A stretch of DNA of 6,184 bases, from NCBI GenBank assembly GCA_035656415.1, contig DASRSM010000145.1, positions 1 through 6,184 of the forward strand. Reading direction: 5' to 3'. The translations under genes and the position numbers were made by a program. The stretch's first letter is position 1. The number at the start of each line of letters is the position of its first letter. Under the pieces are notes generated by a model. That model ran no database searches and was not told where the DNA came from. It saw only the letters and a list, made by a program, of their open reading frames with translations. Below, piece after piece: positions 1 to 5,552 of this stretch. Source of the DNA: JAFAHZ01 sp035656415. Its GTDB lineage: Bacteria; Vulcanimicrobiota; Vulcanimicrobiia; Vulcanimicrobiales; Vulcanimicrobiaceae.

Positions 1-234
1 CAGATGCGATGCGCCTGCCCTTCGACTTCGCGCCTTCGGCGCTACGCTCAGGATGACAGAAAGCGGCGCTACGCTCAGGAAGACAGATGCGATGCGCCTG
101 CCCTTCGACTTCGCGCCTTCGGCGCTACGCTCAGGATGACAGAAAGCGGCGCTACGCTCAGGAAGACAGAGGCGATGCGCCTGCCCTTCGACTTCGCGCC
201 TTCGGCGCTACGCTCAGGATGACAGAAAGCGGCG
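1..234. repeat. 83-bp tandem repeat array, about 2.8 copies
   Basis: Units begin at 1, 84 and 167 and are nearly identical. Copies 1 and 2 start CAGATGCGATGCGCC, and copy 3 has CAGAGGCGATGCGCC. The third copy stops matching after 234. Each full unit contains the core GGCGCTACGCTCAGGA twice, 27 bp apart, giving cores at 38, 65, 121, 148 and 204. The cores are followed alternately by TGACAG and AGACAG. Each unit also has a perfect short hairpin, GCGCC-TTC-GGCGC, at 30-42, 113-125 and 196-208. Read on the other strand the core is a TGTCATCCTGAGCG-type sequence, which I recall as a common dispersed intergenic repeat in many bacterial genomes (from memory, not searched). The array lies 3 bp beyond the pirin stop codon, so it forms the 3' end of that operon's transcript. 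No T-run follows the hairpins, so it is not a classical intrinsic terminator. The array may continue to the left of the window. Confidence 0.93.
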
Positions 235-237
235 ATG

Positions 238-1215
238 CTACGAAAAGCGGCGGGGGGCGAGTTGATCGGCGGGGATAACGCCGAGCCGGCCTTGCCGGTA
301 ATCGTCGAGCGTTTGAACGATCTCGTCGCGCGTGTTCATGACGAACGGTCCGTAGTGCACGATCGGTTCCCCAATCGGAATGCCGCCGAGAAGCAGCACG
401 TCGAGCGCGTTCGCGCCGTTGTCGGGCACGTCGGACGCACGCAGCACGATGTGATCGCCGGGACCAAAGACCACCAGTTGATGCTCGGTAAGCGGACGGC
501 TCTCCGTGCCGGCGTAACCGCTTCCGGTTAGCACGTAGGCGAATGCGCTGAACCCGGGATTCCACGGAATCTTAGCTTGAGCGCCCGGACTAATCGTCGC
601 GTGAGCGTAGGTGATCGGCGTGTGCGTCGCGCCCGGACCTTCGAACGGCCCGACGTTGCCGGCGATGATGCGCAGCAGCGATGCGCCGTCGGGCGTCGTG
701 ATGAGACGAAGATTGTCGCCGGTAACTGACTGGTAGCGCGGGGGCGTAAACTTCATCGACGCCGGAAGATTCACCCAAAGCTGCACGATGTGCATGTTGC
801 CGCCGCCATGGAACATTTGTTCCGTGGGCAGCTCGTCGTGGAGAATGCCGCTGCCGGCGGTCATCCACTGCGTATCGCCTTCGCGAATAACGCCTCCGCC
901 GCCGTTGGTATCGTGGTGCGAGATCTCGCCGTCCATCACGTACGTCACGGTTTCGAAGCCGCGATGCGGATGCCACGGCGCGCCGACGGTTTCGTTCGGC
1001 CCGTAGTTCTTGGGACCGCCCTGATCGAGCAGCAGAAACGGATCGGCCTCTTCCATCGACAGCTCGCCCGGAAACGGGCGCCAGATCTCAAATCCCGCGC
1101 CCTCGGTTTGATGGTGCGCGGTCACGACGCGAAGGATTGGGCGCGCGGTTTCTTCAGTACCGATCGGCGGGAGGCGAGGAAGAACTAAGGGATTCTCAAC
1201 GGTTATAGCAGGCAT
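238..1215 (-). CDS. Pirin family protein (cupin-type, probable quercetin 2,3-dioxygenase-like)
   Basis: The 325-residue protein is a bicupin of the pirin family. Family members bind one metal, usually Fe(II), in the N-terminal cupin. Some act as quercetin 2,3-dioxygenases, and others serve as redox-linked regulators. The N-terminal barrel carries HPHRGFET at residues 82-89 and MTAGSGILHDE at 118-128. His82, His84, His126 and Glu128 match the four metal ligands of human pirin (His56, His58, His101, Glu103), so the site looks intact. The C-terminal half, about 200-295, has the second barrel, ending in LLLGGIPIGEPIVHYGPFVMN, typical of the pirin C-terminal domain. The gene is last in the operon, 6 bp after the aldo/keto reductase stop. 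I see no Shine-Dalgarno sequence before its ATG, so it is probably translated by coupling. It ends with TAG 3 bp from the repeat array. The exact substrate cannot be read from sequence. Confidence 0.95.
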   Translation of the reverse strand: MPAITVENPLVLPRLPPIGTEETARPILRVVTAHHQTEGAGFEIWRPFPGELSMEEADPFLLLDQGGPKNYGPNETVGAPWHPHRGFETVTYVMDGEISHHDTNGGGGVIREGDTQWMTAGSGILHDELPTEQMFHGGGNMHIVQLWVNLPASMKFTPPRYQSVTGDNLRLITTPDGASLLRIIAGNVGPFEGPGATHTPITYAHATISPGAQAKIPWNPGFSAFAYVLTGSGYAGTESRPLTEHQLVVFGPGDHIVLRASDVPDNGANALDVLLLGGIPIGEPIVHYGPFVMNTRDEIVQTLDDYRQGRLGVIPADQLAPRRFS

Positions 1216-1221
1216 AGTATT

Positions 1222-2076
1222 TTAGATCGCATCGAGCTCCGTGAGGGTTTCATCGTCGAGGTGAAGCCCGGCGCCGGCGACGTTCTCACGCAGGTGCGCG
1301 ACCGACGACGTCCCCGGTATCAGAAGAATATTCGGCGAGCGCTGAAGCAGCCACGCGAGGGCGACGCTCATCGGCGTTGTATCGAGCCGCCCGGCGATCG
1401 AGTTGAGCGTGTCGGACTGCAGCGGCGTGAAGCCACCGAGCGGAAAGTATGGAACGTAGGCGATGCCTTCGGCGGCAAGGGTATCGACGAGCTGGTCATC
1501 ATCACGGTGGGCGATATTGTAATAGTTTTGCACGCAGACGATCGGAGCGATCGATCGCGCTTCCGCGATTTGCTCGGCGGAGACGGTGCTAAGGCCGAGA
1601 TGTTCGATCAAGCCTTCGCGCTGCATCTGTACGAGAGCGCGGAACGGTTCGGCGATCGATCCGGCTTCCGGACTGCTAAGTCCGCCGACTCGCAGGTTTA
1701 CGACGTCGATTGCTTCGAGCCCGAGGTTCCTGAGATTGTCGTGCACGGCTTGGCGCAGTTCTTCGGGCGATCGGGCGCTGGGCCAGCCCCCTTGCGCGTC
1801 GCGGCGCGCACCCACCTTCGTGACGACGTGCAAGGCGTCCGGATAGGGATGGAGCGCTTCCTTGATGATTTCGTTGGTGACGTGCGGCCCGTAGTAATCG
1901 CTCGTATCGACGTGCGTGATGCCGAGATCGATTGCTTCGCGCAATACCGCAACGGCGGCTGCGCGATCGGTGGGCGGTCCGAAGACGTGCGGGCCGGCTA
2001 ACTGCATGGCGCCGTAGCCCATGCGGGTGACCGTCAGGTCGCCCATCGCAAACGTTCCGCCAGGGAGTGATTTCAT
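1222..2076 (-). CDS. Aldo/keto reductase, YdbC/PdxI-like
   Basis: This NADPH-dependent oxidoreductase has the TIM-barrel AKR fold and is about 284 residues long from the chosen start. From memory it is very like E. coli YdbC (PdxI, pyridoxal reductase/pyridoxine 4-dehydrogenase): GYGAMQLAGP near the N-terminus, HVDTSDYYGPHVTNEII, VVTKVGARR, AVHDNLRNLGL, VCVQNYYNIAHR, and LIPGTSSVAHLREN for the NADP phosphate. Numbered from the upstream GTG, the catalytic residues are Asp63, Tyr68 and Lys93. The position of the usual catalytic His is Asn133 (DVVNLR), as I recall also for YdbC. The ATG at 2076 is preferred because AAGGTG lies 5 bp upstream (minus strand) and the N-terminus then aligns with YdbC. 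A GTG at 2094 would add six residues and overlap the DoxX stop by 4 bp, but has no visible ribosome binding site. The physiological substrate is unproven. In this operon it may act on carbonyl or quinone products rather than vitamin B6. Confidence 0.93.
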   Translation of the reverse strand: MKSLPGGTFAMGDLTVTRMGYGAMQLAGPHVFGPPTDRAAAVAVLREAIDLGITHVDTSDYYGPHVTNEIIKEALHPYPDALHVVTKVGARRDAQGGWPSARSPEELRQAVHDNLRNLGLEAIDVVNLRVGGLSSPEAGSIAEPFRALVQMQREGLIEHLGLSTVSAEQIAEARSIAPIVCVQNYYNIAHRDDDQLVDTLAAEGIAYVPYFPLGGFTPLQSDTLNSIAGRLDTTPMSVALAWLLQRSPNILLIPGTSSVAHLRENVAGAGLHLDDETLTELDAI

Positions 2077-2090
2077 TCCCACCTTACCTT

Positions 2091-2474
2091 TCACGCCGGC
2101 TGCAACAATGGATCGAGTTTATCACGATAGCGCGATGCTACGATAAACCATAGGACGGTTACAACGAGCGGCAGCGGCACGAGCGCTGCAGGCCACATCG
2201 TGACGTGAATCGCGATGATATTGGCGATTATGGCAGCCAGTATGACGAGCGCCAGCGGCACGAAACGGTTGACGACCAGCAGCAAGCCGGCAATCAACTG
2301 CGCGCCGAAGACGAACCAGGCGAAGTGCGATTGCACCATCGTTTCGAAGAACGCACCGGCGTACCCGGGAATCGACGGCGGACTGGGGATAAACGGCACG
2401 AAGTCGTTCAGGCCAAACACTACGAACATGAGGCCTAGCGCGGTGCGGGCGATTGCGTGGAGTGCGTTTTTCAT
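2091..2474 (-). CDS. DoxX family integral membrane protein
   Basis: The protein has 127 residues, the normal size for DoxX-type proteins, and four predicted membrane helices at about 6-25, 48-67, 70-92 and 96-113. ARTALGLMFVVFGLNDF at the N-terminus and FGAQLIAGLLLVVNRFVPLAL in the middle are typical of the family. DoxX proteins sit in the cytoplasmic membrane. Members include a subunit of archaeal thiosulfate:quinone oxidoreductase and Bacillus CatD, which is linked to catechol/quinone resistance. Many have no defined activity. The ATG overlaps the azoreductase stop by one base (TAATG), so the two are translationally coupled. A GGTGG lies about 7 bp upstream of the ATG. The context between an azoreductase and an aldo/keto reductase favours a role in quinone or redox stress. 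That is inference; the sequence itself shows only the family. Confidence 0.93.
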   Translation of the reverse strand: MKNALHAIARTALGLMFVVFGLNDFVPFIPSPPSIPGYAGAFFETMVQSHFAWFVFGAQLIAGLLLVVNRFVPLALVILAAIIANIIAIHVTMWPAALVPLPLVVTVLWFIVASRYRDKLDPLLQPA

Positions 2475-3046
2475 TACGTTGCCACCGTCTGGCTGATTGC
2501 GAATGTGTCGGCATGCGCCAGTGCACGTTCGATCGCGGTTTGCCGCGAATCAGCATGGGCGACGCCTTCGGCGCGAACGAACTCGACGTCGTTGATTCCA
2601 AAGAGTCCGAATACTTGGCGTAAGTACGACTCTTGATGATCGAGTGCAGCCATCGGCCCGTCGGAGTAGGCGCCGCCGCGCGATGACGCGACGATCACGC
2701 GCTTCCCGCCAACCAAGCCTTCGGGCCCGTTCTCGGTGTAGCGGAACGTTTTGCCGGAGATGGCGATCGAGTCGATCCAGGCCTTGAGCTGGCTCGGGAT
2801 CGCGAAGTTGTACATCGGCGCGCCGATGACGACGACGTCGGCGTCGAGGAACTCGTCGAGACTGGCCGCGTGGGCGGCTCCCGTCTCGGGCGTGAAGGCG
2901 AGGTGCGGCAGCGGGTTTTTGGCCAGATCGCGGTAGGAGGTGGTCGCCTGGGCGGTCTGCCCGAGGCCGTCCACGATCCGGGCGGTGAGCTGCCGGCTGA
3001 CCGACTGGTCCCCGGTGATGCTCGAGTCTATGTGAAGGATTTTCAT
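2474..3046 (-). CDS. azoR: FMN-dependent NADH-azoreductase / quinone reductase
   Basis: This 190-residue flavodoxin-fold protein is close in length to E. coli AzoR (201). AzoR enzymes use FMN and NADH to reduce azo bonds and, probably more relevant in the cell, to reduce quinones by two electrons. Visible signatures are MKILHIDSSI at the N-terminus (phosphate-binding Ser9 and the SVS at 15-17), IGAPMYNFAIPSQLKAWID at 74-92 for the FMN ring, the near-invariant TFRYTENGPEGLVGGK at 100-115, and SSRGG at 121-125. It is the first gene of the minus-strand operon. AAAGGA lies 8 bp before its ATG, and a strong promoter lies about 75 bp upstream. Its start codon region is next to the divergent TetR gene, which probably controls it. 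A soluble cytoplasmic homodimer is expected from the family. Confidence 0.95.
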   Translation of the reverse strand: MKILHIDSSITGDQSVSRQLTARIVDGLGQTAQATTSYRDLAKNPLPHLAFTPETGAAHAASLDEFLDADVVVIGAPMYNFAIPSQLKAWIDSIAISGKTFRYTENGPEGLVGGKRVIVASSRGGAYSDGPMAALDHQESYLRQVFGLFGINDVEFVRAEGVAHADSRQTAIERALAHADTFAISQTVAT

Positions 3047-3054
3047 GGTTGGGG

Positions 3055-3060
3055 TCCTTT
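3055..3060 (-). promoter_or_regulatory. Ribosome binding site of azoR
   Basis: On the minus strand AAAGGA is followed by 8 bp and then the ATG at 3046. It is the clearest Shine-Dalgarno sequence of the four-gene operon and fixes the azoreductase start. Confidence 0.75.
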
Positions 3061-3102
3061 GCAGGCCGCTCGCTTGGTTTGTCCCTATATTGGCGACAGT
3101 TG

Positions 3103-3131
3103 TTGCTTTATCGACCTGTGTTGGGTATAAT
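3103..3131 (+). promoter_or_regulatory. Candidate promoter of the tetR-type gene
   Basis: A perfect TATAAT is at 3126-3131 with TTGCTT at 3103-3108, spaced 17 bp. The -35 match is weak (TTG only). Transcription would start near 3138, giving a leader of about 66 nt before the ATG at 3204. Because it shares its -10 bases with the minus-strand promoter, RNA polymerase could occupy only one of the two at a time. Confidence 0.55.
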
Positions 3132-3155
3132 ACGACTGTCGGGAAACTAGGTCAA
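3127..3155 (-). promoter_or_regulatory. Sigma70-type promoter of the azoR-doxX-AKR-pirin operon
   Basis: On the minus strand TTGACC (3150-3155) and TATTAT (3127-3132) are separated by exactly 17 bp, matching the consensus at five of six positions in each box. Transcription would start near 3120, leaving a leader of about 74 nt before the azoR ATG. The -10 box lies on the same bases as the -10 box of the opposing promoter. Assignment is by consensus only. Confidence 0.7.
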
Positions 3156-3161
3156 CCGACA
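3137..3161. promoter_or_regulatory. Candidate repressor operator (inverted repeat) over the divergent promoters
   Basis: TGTCGG (3137-3142) and CCGACA (3156-3161) form a perfect 6-bp inverted repeat with a 13-bp spacer. It covers the -35 box of the azoR promoter and the expected start point of the tetR promoter. Related half-sites flank it: GCGACA at 3093-3098 and TGTCGC at 3174-3179. TetR-family proteins usually bind such palindromes beside their own divergent gene. Binding by this protein is inferred, and which pair of half-sites is used is not known. Confidence 0.4.
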
Positions 3162-3174
3162 AAATGGCGAAAGT

Positions 3175-3188
3175 GTCGCTTAGGCGAC
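3175..3188 (+). promoter_or_regulatory. Short inverted repeat in the tetR leader
   Basis: GTCGC-TTAG-GCGAC has perfect 5-bp arms and a 4-base loop, and ends 15 bp before the tetR ATG. It could be a small leader hairpin or part of a DNA operator, since it contains the TGTCGC half-site. It has no T-run and is too short to call a terminator. Confidence 0.3.
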
Positions 3189-3203
3189 GAGAACGGAAAA
3201 CTG

Positions 3204-3764
3204 ATGGTTAACACGGCGCTCGCAACAGAACCACGGCTCGATCCGCGAGTCGCGCGCACGCAAAAATTGATACGCGACGCGCTGAAGACGCTACTCGCAG
3301 AGAAGAACTTCGAGTCGATCAGCGTGCAAGACATTGCAGAACGGGCGACGGTCAATCGCGCGACGTTCTACGCGCATTTTACCGATAAGTTCGCGCTGCT
3401 TAACGCCATAATTCGCGAACACGTTGCCACGGTTTTGGCCGACGGCGACCCGTTGGGCCAGACGGAGACGCGCGCATTGCTGCGAGCGGTGGGCAAGAAC
3501 GTCTTTGCGTTCGTCGGAATGCACCGAACGTGCCGGATCGATCGCGATTTCGAGCCGCAGCTCGAGAGTGCGATCGAGGCTGAGCTCACCGAATTTCTAC
3601 AACCGACGTTCGAGCATTGCACCGCGTCGCTCGTCGCATCCGCGCTAGTCGGTTCCGCGATGAACTGGCGGCATCAAGCTCCGAAGATGGACTTCGCTCC
3701 GGCGATCGCAAAGATCGTCGACGTTCTGGTCGACGGCGTGGCAAGAGGACGGCACCCGATATAA
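3204..3764 (+). CDS. TetR/AcrR family transcriptional regulator
   Basis: The chosen ATG gives 186 residues, a normal TetR length. The N-terminal DNA-binding domain spans about 17-65: RTQKLIRDALKTLL, then FESISVQDIAERATVNRATFYAHFTDKFALLNAII, the classic helix-turn-helix with the NRATFYAHF recognition helix and the DK-LL cap. The rest, about 70-183, is a helical ligand-binding/dimerisation domain that does not reveal the ligand. It contains Cys110 and Cys139, a possible but unproven site for electrophile sensing. The same frame is open upstream to 3045, but that stretch would translate the divergent promoters and overlap the azoR start codon, so it is rejected. The ribosome binding site before 3204 is weak (CGGAAAAC). 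Divergent orientation to the azoR operon and the palindromes between them suggest it represses that operon and itself. Confidence 0.93.
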   Translation: MVNTALATEPRLDPRVARTQKLIRDALKTLLAEKNFESISVQDIAERATVNRATFYAHFTDKFALLNAIIREHVATVLADGDPLGQTETRALLRAVGKNVFAFVGMHRTCRIDRDFEPQLESAIEAELTEFLQPTFEHCTASLVASALVGSAMNWRHQAPKMDFAPAIAKIVDVLVDGVARGRHPI

Positions 3765-3796
3765 GCGGGAGAGGTACCTAGCCGGTACGGACGTAA

Positions 3797-3806
3797 TTCC
3801 GCGGAA
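3797..3806. promoter_or_regulatory. Perfect 10-bp palindrome abutting a start codon
   Basis: TTCCGCGGAA directly touches the ATG at 3807. It lies in the 42-bp gap between the tetR stop and the sensor gene. Its right arm also supplies the only purine-rich sequence (GGAA) near the start. This favours the second ATG at 3813, which gives a spacing of about 6 bp. It may be chance, an operator, or a structure affecting ribosome access. Confidence 0.35.
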
Positions 3807-5312
3807 ATGGTGATGACCGCGCAACGGTGGCGGATGGCGATCGTTTTGGCTTGCGCCGCGGTCGCGTTGATTCTGATTGCGTCGGCTGCCGGCGGAGGTT
3901 TTGGTTACCTCGGTCTTTCTCGCGTCGGCCTGTGGGGAATGCAAACCATTCCGGAAAAGCCGTTCGTTCTGGCGATCACGTCGCTCGACCCAGGGCGAGC
4001 CGCGGAAAAAGCCGGAATTCTTCCAGGCGACCGCATCGACGTGCGGATGCAAACGCAAATCGTTCGCTTGTGGCTTCTTGACGAGCCGGTTGCCGGTAAG
4101 TCCGTGCCATTGACGATTCTGCGGGACGGTAGACAAGTGAGCGTGACCGTCATGCCCTTGCCGATAAGCGTGATCTATCGGCGACAGGACATCGTCGTTG
4201 TTTGGGTCGCGGTGTTATGGATGCTTGCGTTTGCGGCGCTTCTCGCGTGGCGCAGGCCGGAGTCGTACGAGGTGCGGCTGCTGGCTCTAGCGCTGGTTTG
4301 TCTTGCGCTGGCCTTGTCGGTTCCAAACTACGTTGGTTCGTCGCCTGCACTCTACGAGGCGGTATTTCTGGCGGTCGCCACGTTTAAGGGTCTCGCTGTA
4401 ATTCTGTGGGTATCGTACTGCGGCTGCTTTGCTCGACCGCTTAACAGGCAGCGCAGGATCGTACAGTTCCTTGGCATCGCCGCTGCCGGGGCGTCGATAG
4501 CGGTCGGCATCGCGGCGGTGATCGGCGAGTCGACATTGTGGTTCAGTGCCGAGGGTTATCTGGAGTTGTACGCCGGCCGCAGTGAAATCTGGTATTTGGC
4601 CTACGACGTTGCGGTCGTGCTGGCAATCGTCGCGAGCGTGCTTGCCGTTGGCGCGTCGCGCGGCGAAGAGCGTCAGCGCGCCGTTTGGGCCATGGTTCCG
4701 CTGGTCCTGCTCTTTGCATCGATGTCGATCACGACGTACATGGTCGGCTCGCAGACCAGCTACGGTGCGTTGATGTTTTGGATCGCAGCGCGAAACGTGT
4801 CGATCTTTATCGCTCCGATCGGCTTGACGTATGCGGCGCTCGGGCGCCGTCTCCTCGACGTGGGATTCGTCGTGAATCGCGCGCTGATCTTCGGCATCGT
4901 TTCGGCGATCGTCGTATGCGTGTTCCTGATCGTCGAGTGGGGCGCCAACGAGATGTTGGTCAACGCGAGCCGCACCGCAGGGACGATCTTCAGCATGGCG
5001 GTGGCGCTGGCCTTAGGTTTGTCGATGCGGCCGATTCACCGCTGGACGGATCGTTTCGTCGACGAAGTGTTTTTTCGCAAGCGTCACGAAGACGAGGCGG
5101 CGCTGCGGCGATTCGCGCACGAGGCTGCATATATTACCGATCGCGCGACGCTGGTCGATCGTGCAGTCGAGGTGGTGCGGGAGCACGCAAATGCCTCGAC
5201 GGCGAGTATCGTTGTTCCGGGCGTGGACGTCGACGAGAACGACCGCGCGATCGTCGCGCTCCGCACGTGGCACAAGCCGGTGGATTTGGATACGCTCGAT
5301 ACGACGCTGTAG
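3807..5312 (+). CDS. PDZ/multi-TM/GAF sensor-like membrane protein, ended by an in-frame TAG
   Basis: The open part is 501 residues. A first membrane helix (about 10-28) is followed by a PDZ domain (about 45-117, core LDPGRAAEKAGILPGDRI at 60-77), probably outside the cytoplasm. About nine more membrane helices follow: about 129-148, 156-173, 185-205, 218-239, 262-283, 293-312, 328-345, 357-378 and 390-406. The cytoplasmic part starts with HRWTDRFVDEVFFRKRHEDEAALRRFA (411-437). This resembles the linker of ComP-type sensors before a GAF-like domain, which begins near 445. The GAF is cut by TAG at 5310-5312 (codon 502), and the same frame then continues to 5552. No histidine-kinase dimerisation or ATPase domain is seen before or after the TAG. 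Starts at 3807 or 3813 are both possible. It lies 42 bp after the tetR gene on the same strand, so co-transcription is likely. The signal sensed is unknown. Confidence 0.85.
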   Translation: MVMTAQRWRMAIVLACAAVALILIASAAGGGFGYLGLSRVGLWGMQTIPEKPFVLAITSLDPGRAAEKAGILPGDRIDVRMQTQIVRLWLLDEPVAGKSVPLTILRDGRQVSVTVMPLPISVIYRRQDIVVVWVAVLWMLAFAALLAWRRPESYEVRLLALALVCLALALSVPNYVGSSPALYEAVFLAVATFKGLAVILWVSYCGCFARPLNRQRRIVQFLGIAAAGASIAVGIAAVIGESTLWFSAEGYLELYAGRSEIWYLAYDVAVVLAIVASVLAVGASRGEERQRAVWAMVPLVLLFASMSITTYMVGSQTSYGALMFWIAARNVSIFIAPIGLTYAALGRRLLDVGFVVNRALIFGIVSAIVVCVFLIVEWGANEMLVNASRTAGTIFSMAVALALGLSMRPIHRWTDRFVDEVFFRKRHEDEAALRRFAHEAAYITDRATLVDRAVEVVREHANASTASIVVPGVDVDENDRAIVALRTWHKPVDLDTLDTTL

Positions 5313-5552
5313 GGTGAGTACGCGTATCCGATGCTGTCGCGTGGAAAGCTGGTAGGTACGCTCGTGTGCGGTCCGAAACCCGACGGCGAAAGTTACGCGC
5401 CCGACGAGTCGGCAGCGCTCTTCGAGTTGGCGCACGGCGTGGGCACGGCGTTGGATCTACTCGACGATCGTCGCGGCGGCGATTCGCAGCAAGTACTGGA
5501 AGAGCTCGCCGCGCTCAACGGCCGTATGGACGAACTACTTCGTAACCGGTGA
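5313..5552 (+). pseudogene. Detached C-terminal GAF part of the sensor, in frame after TAG
   Basis: After TAG at 5310-5312 the same frame runs for 79 codons to TGA at 5550-5552. It starts GEYAYPMLSRGKLVGTLVCGPK, which reads as the last strands of a GAF domain. It continues with YAPDESAALFELAHGVGTALDLL, the usual closing helix, and ends in a short probable coiled coil (QQVLEELAALNGRMDELL). Because there is no frame change, one base substitution separates this from an intact 581-codon gene. If translated alone it could start at the ATG at 5331 (73 residues), with a weak GGTGAG about 12 bp upstream, but a lone third of a GAF domain is unlikely to fold. The 3' end overlaps the convergent DUF4440 gene by 18 bp. 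It can be viewed as a pseudogene remnant, a readthrough extension or a sequencing artefact. Confidence 0.8.

Noticed and set aside
1..234. CRISPR array
   Set aside because: The 83-bp units are contiguous, with no unique spacers and no cas genes in the window.
4..278. Two plus-strand open frames (4-222 and 87-278) with repeated RRYAQDDRK-type peptides
   Set aside because: They are translations of the 83-bp tandem repeat. The peptide repeats follow the DNA unit, there is no ribosome binding site, and no family is recognisable.
1261..2001. 246-codon plus-strand open frame
   Set aside because: It is antisense to the clearly recognised aldo/keto reductase and shows no family features; it reflects high-GC codon bias.
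3045..3203. N-terminal extension of the TetR protein to an ATG at 3045
   Set aside because: It would overlap the azoR start codon, run through both promoters and add 53 residues before a standard TetR N-terminus.
3164..3211. 15-codon leader ORF (MAKVSLRRRERKTDG) overlapping the tetR start
   Set aside because: It has no ribosome binding site, is very short and lies in a region with dense operator-like signals; chance is sufficient.
3774..3788. GTACC-N5-GGTAC inverted repeat after tetR as a terminator
   Set aside because: The 5-bp stem is weak and no T-run follows; read-through into the sensor gene seems more likely.
3645..4136. 163-codon minus-strand open frame across the tetR/sensor junction
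   Set aside because: It is antisense to the two well-supported genes and is rich in Arg/Asn/His in a way typical of shadow frames.
5310..5312. TAG as a genome-wide sense codon (pyrrolysine or recoded amber)
   Set aside because: The pirin and DUF4440 genes both end in TAG at natural domain boundaries, and no downstream structure resembling a recoding element is evident.
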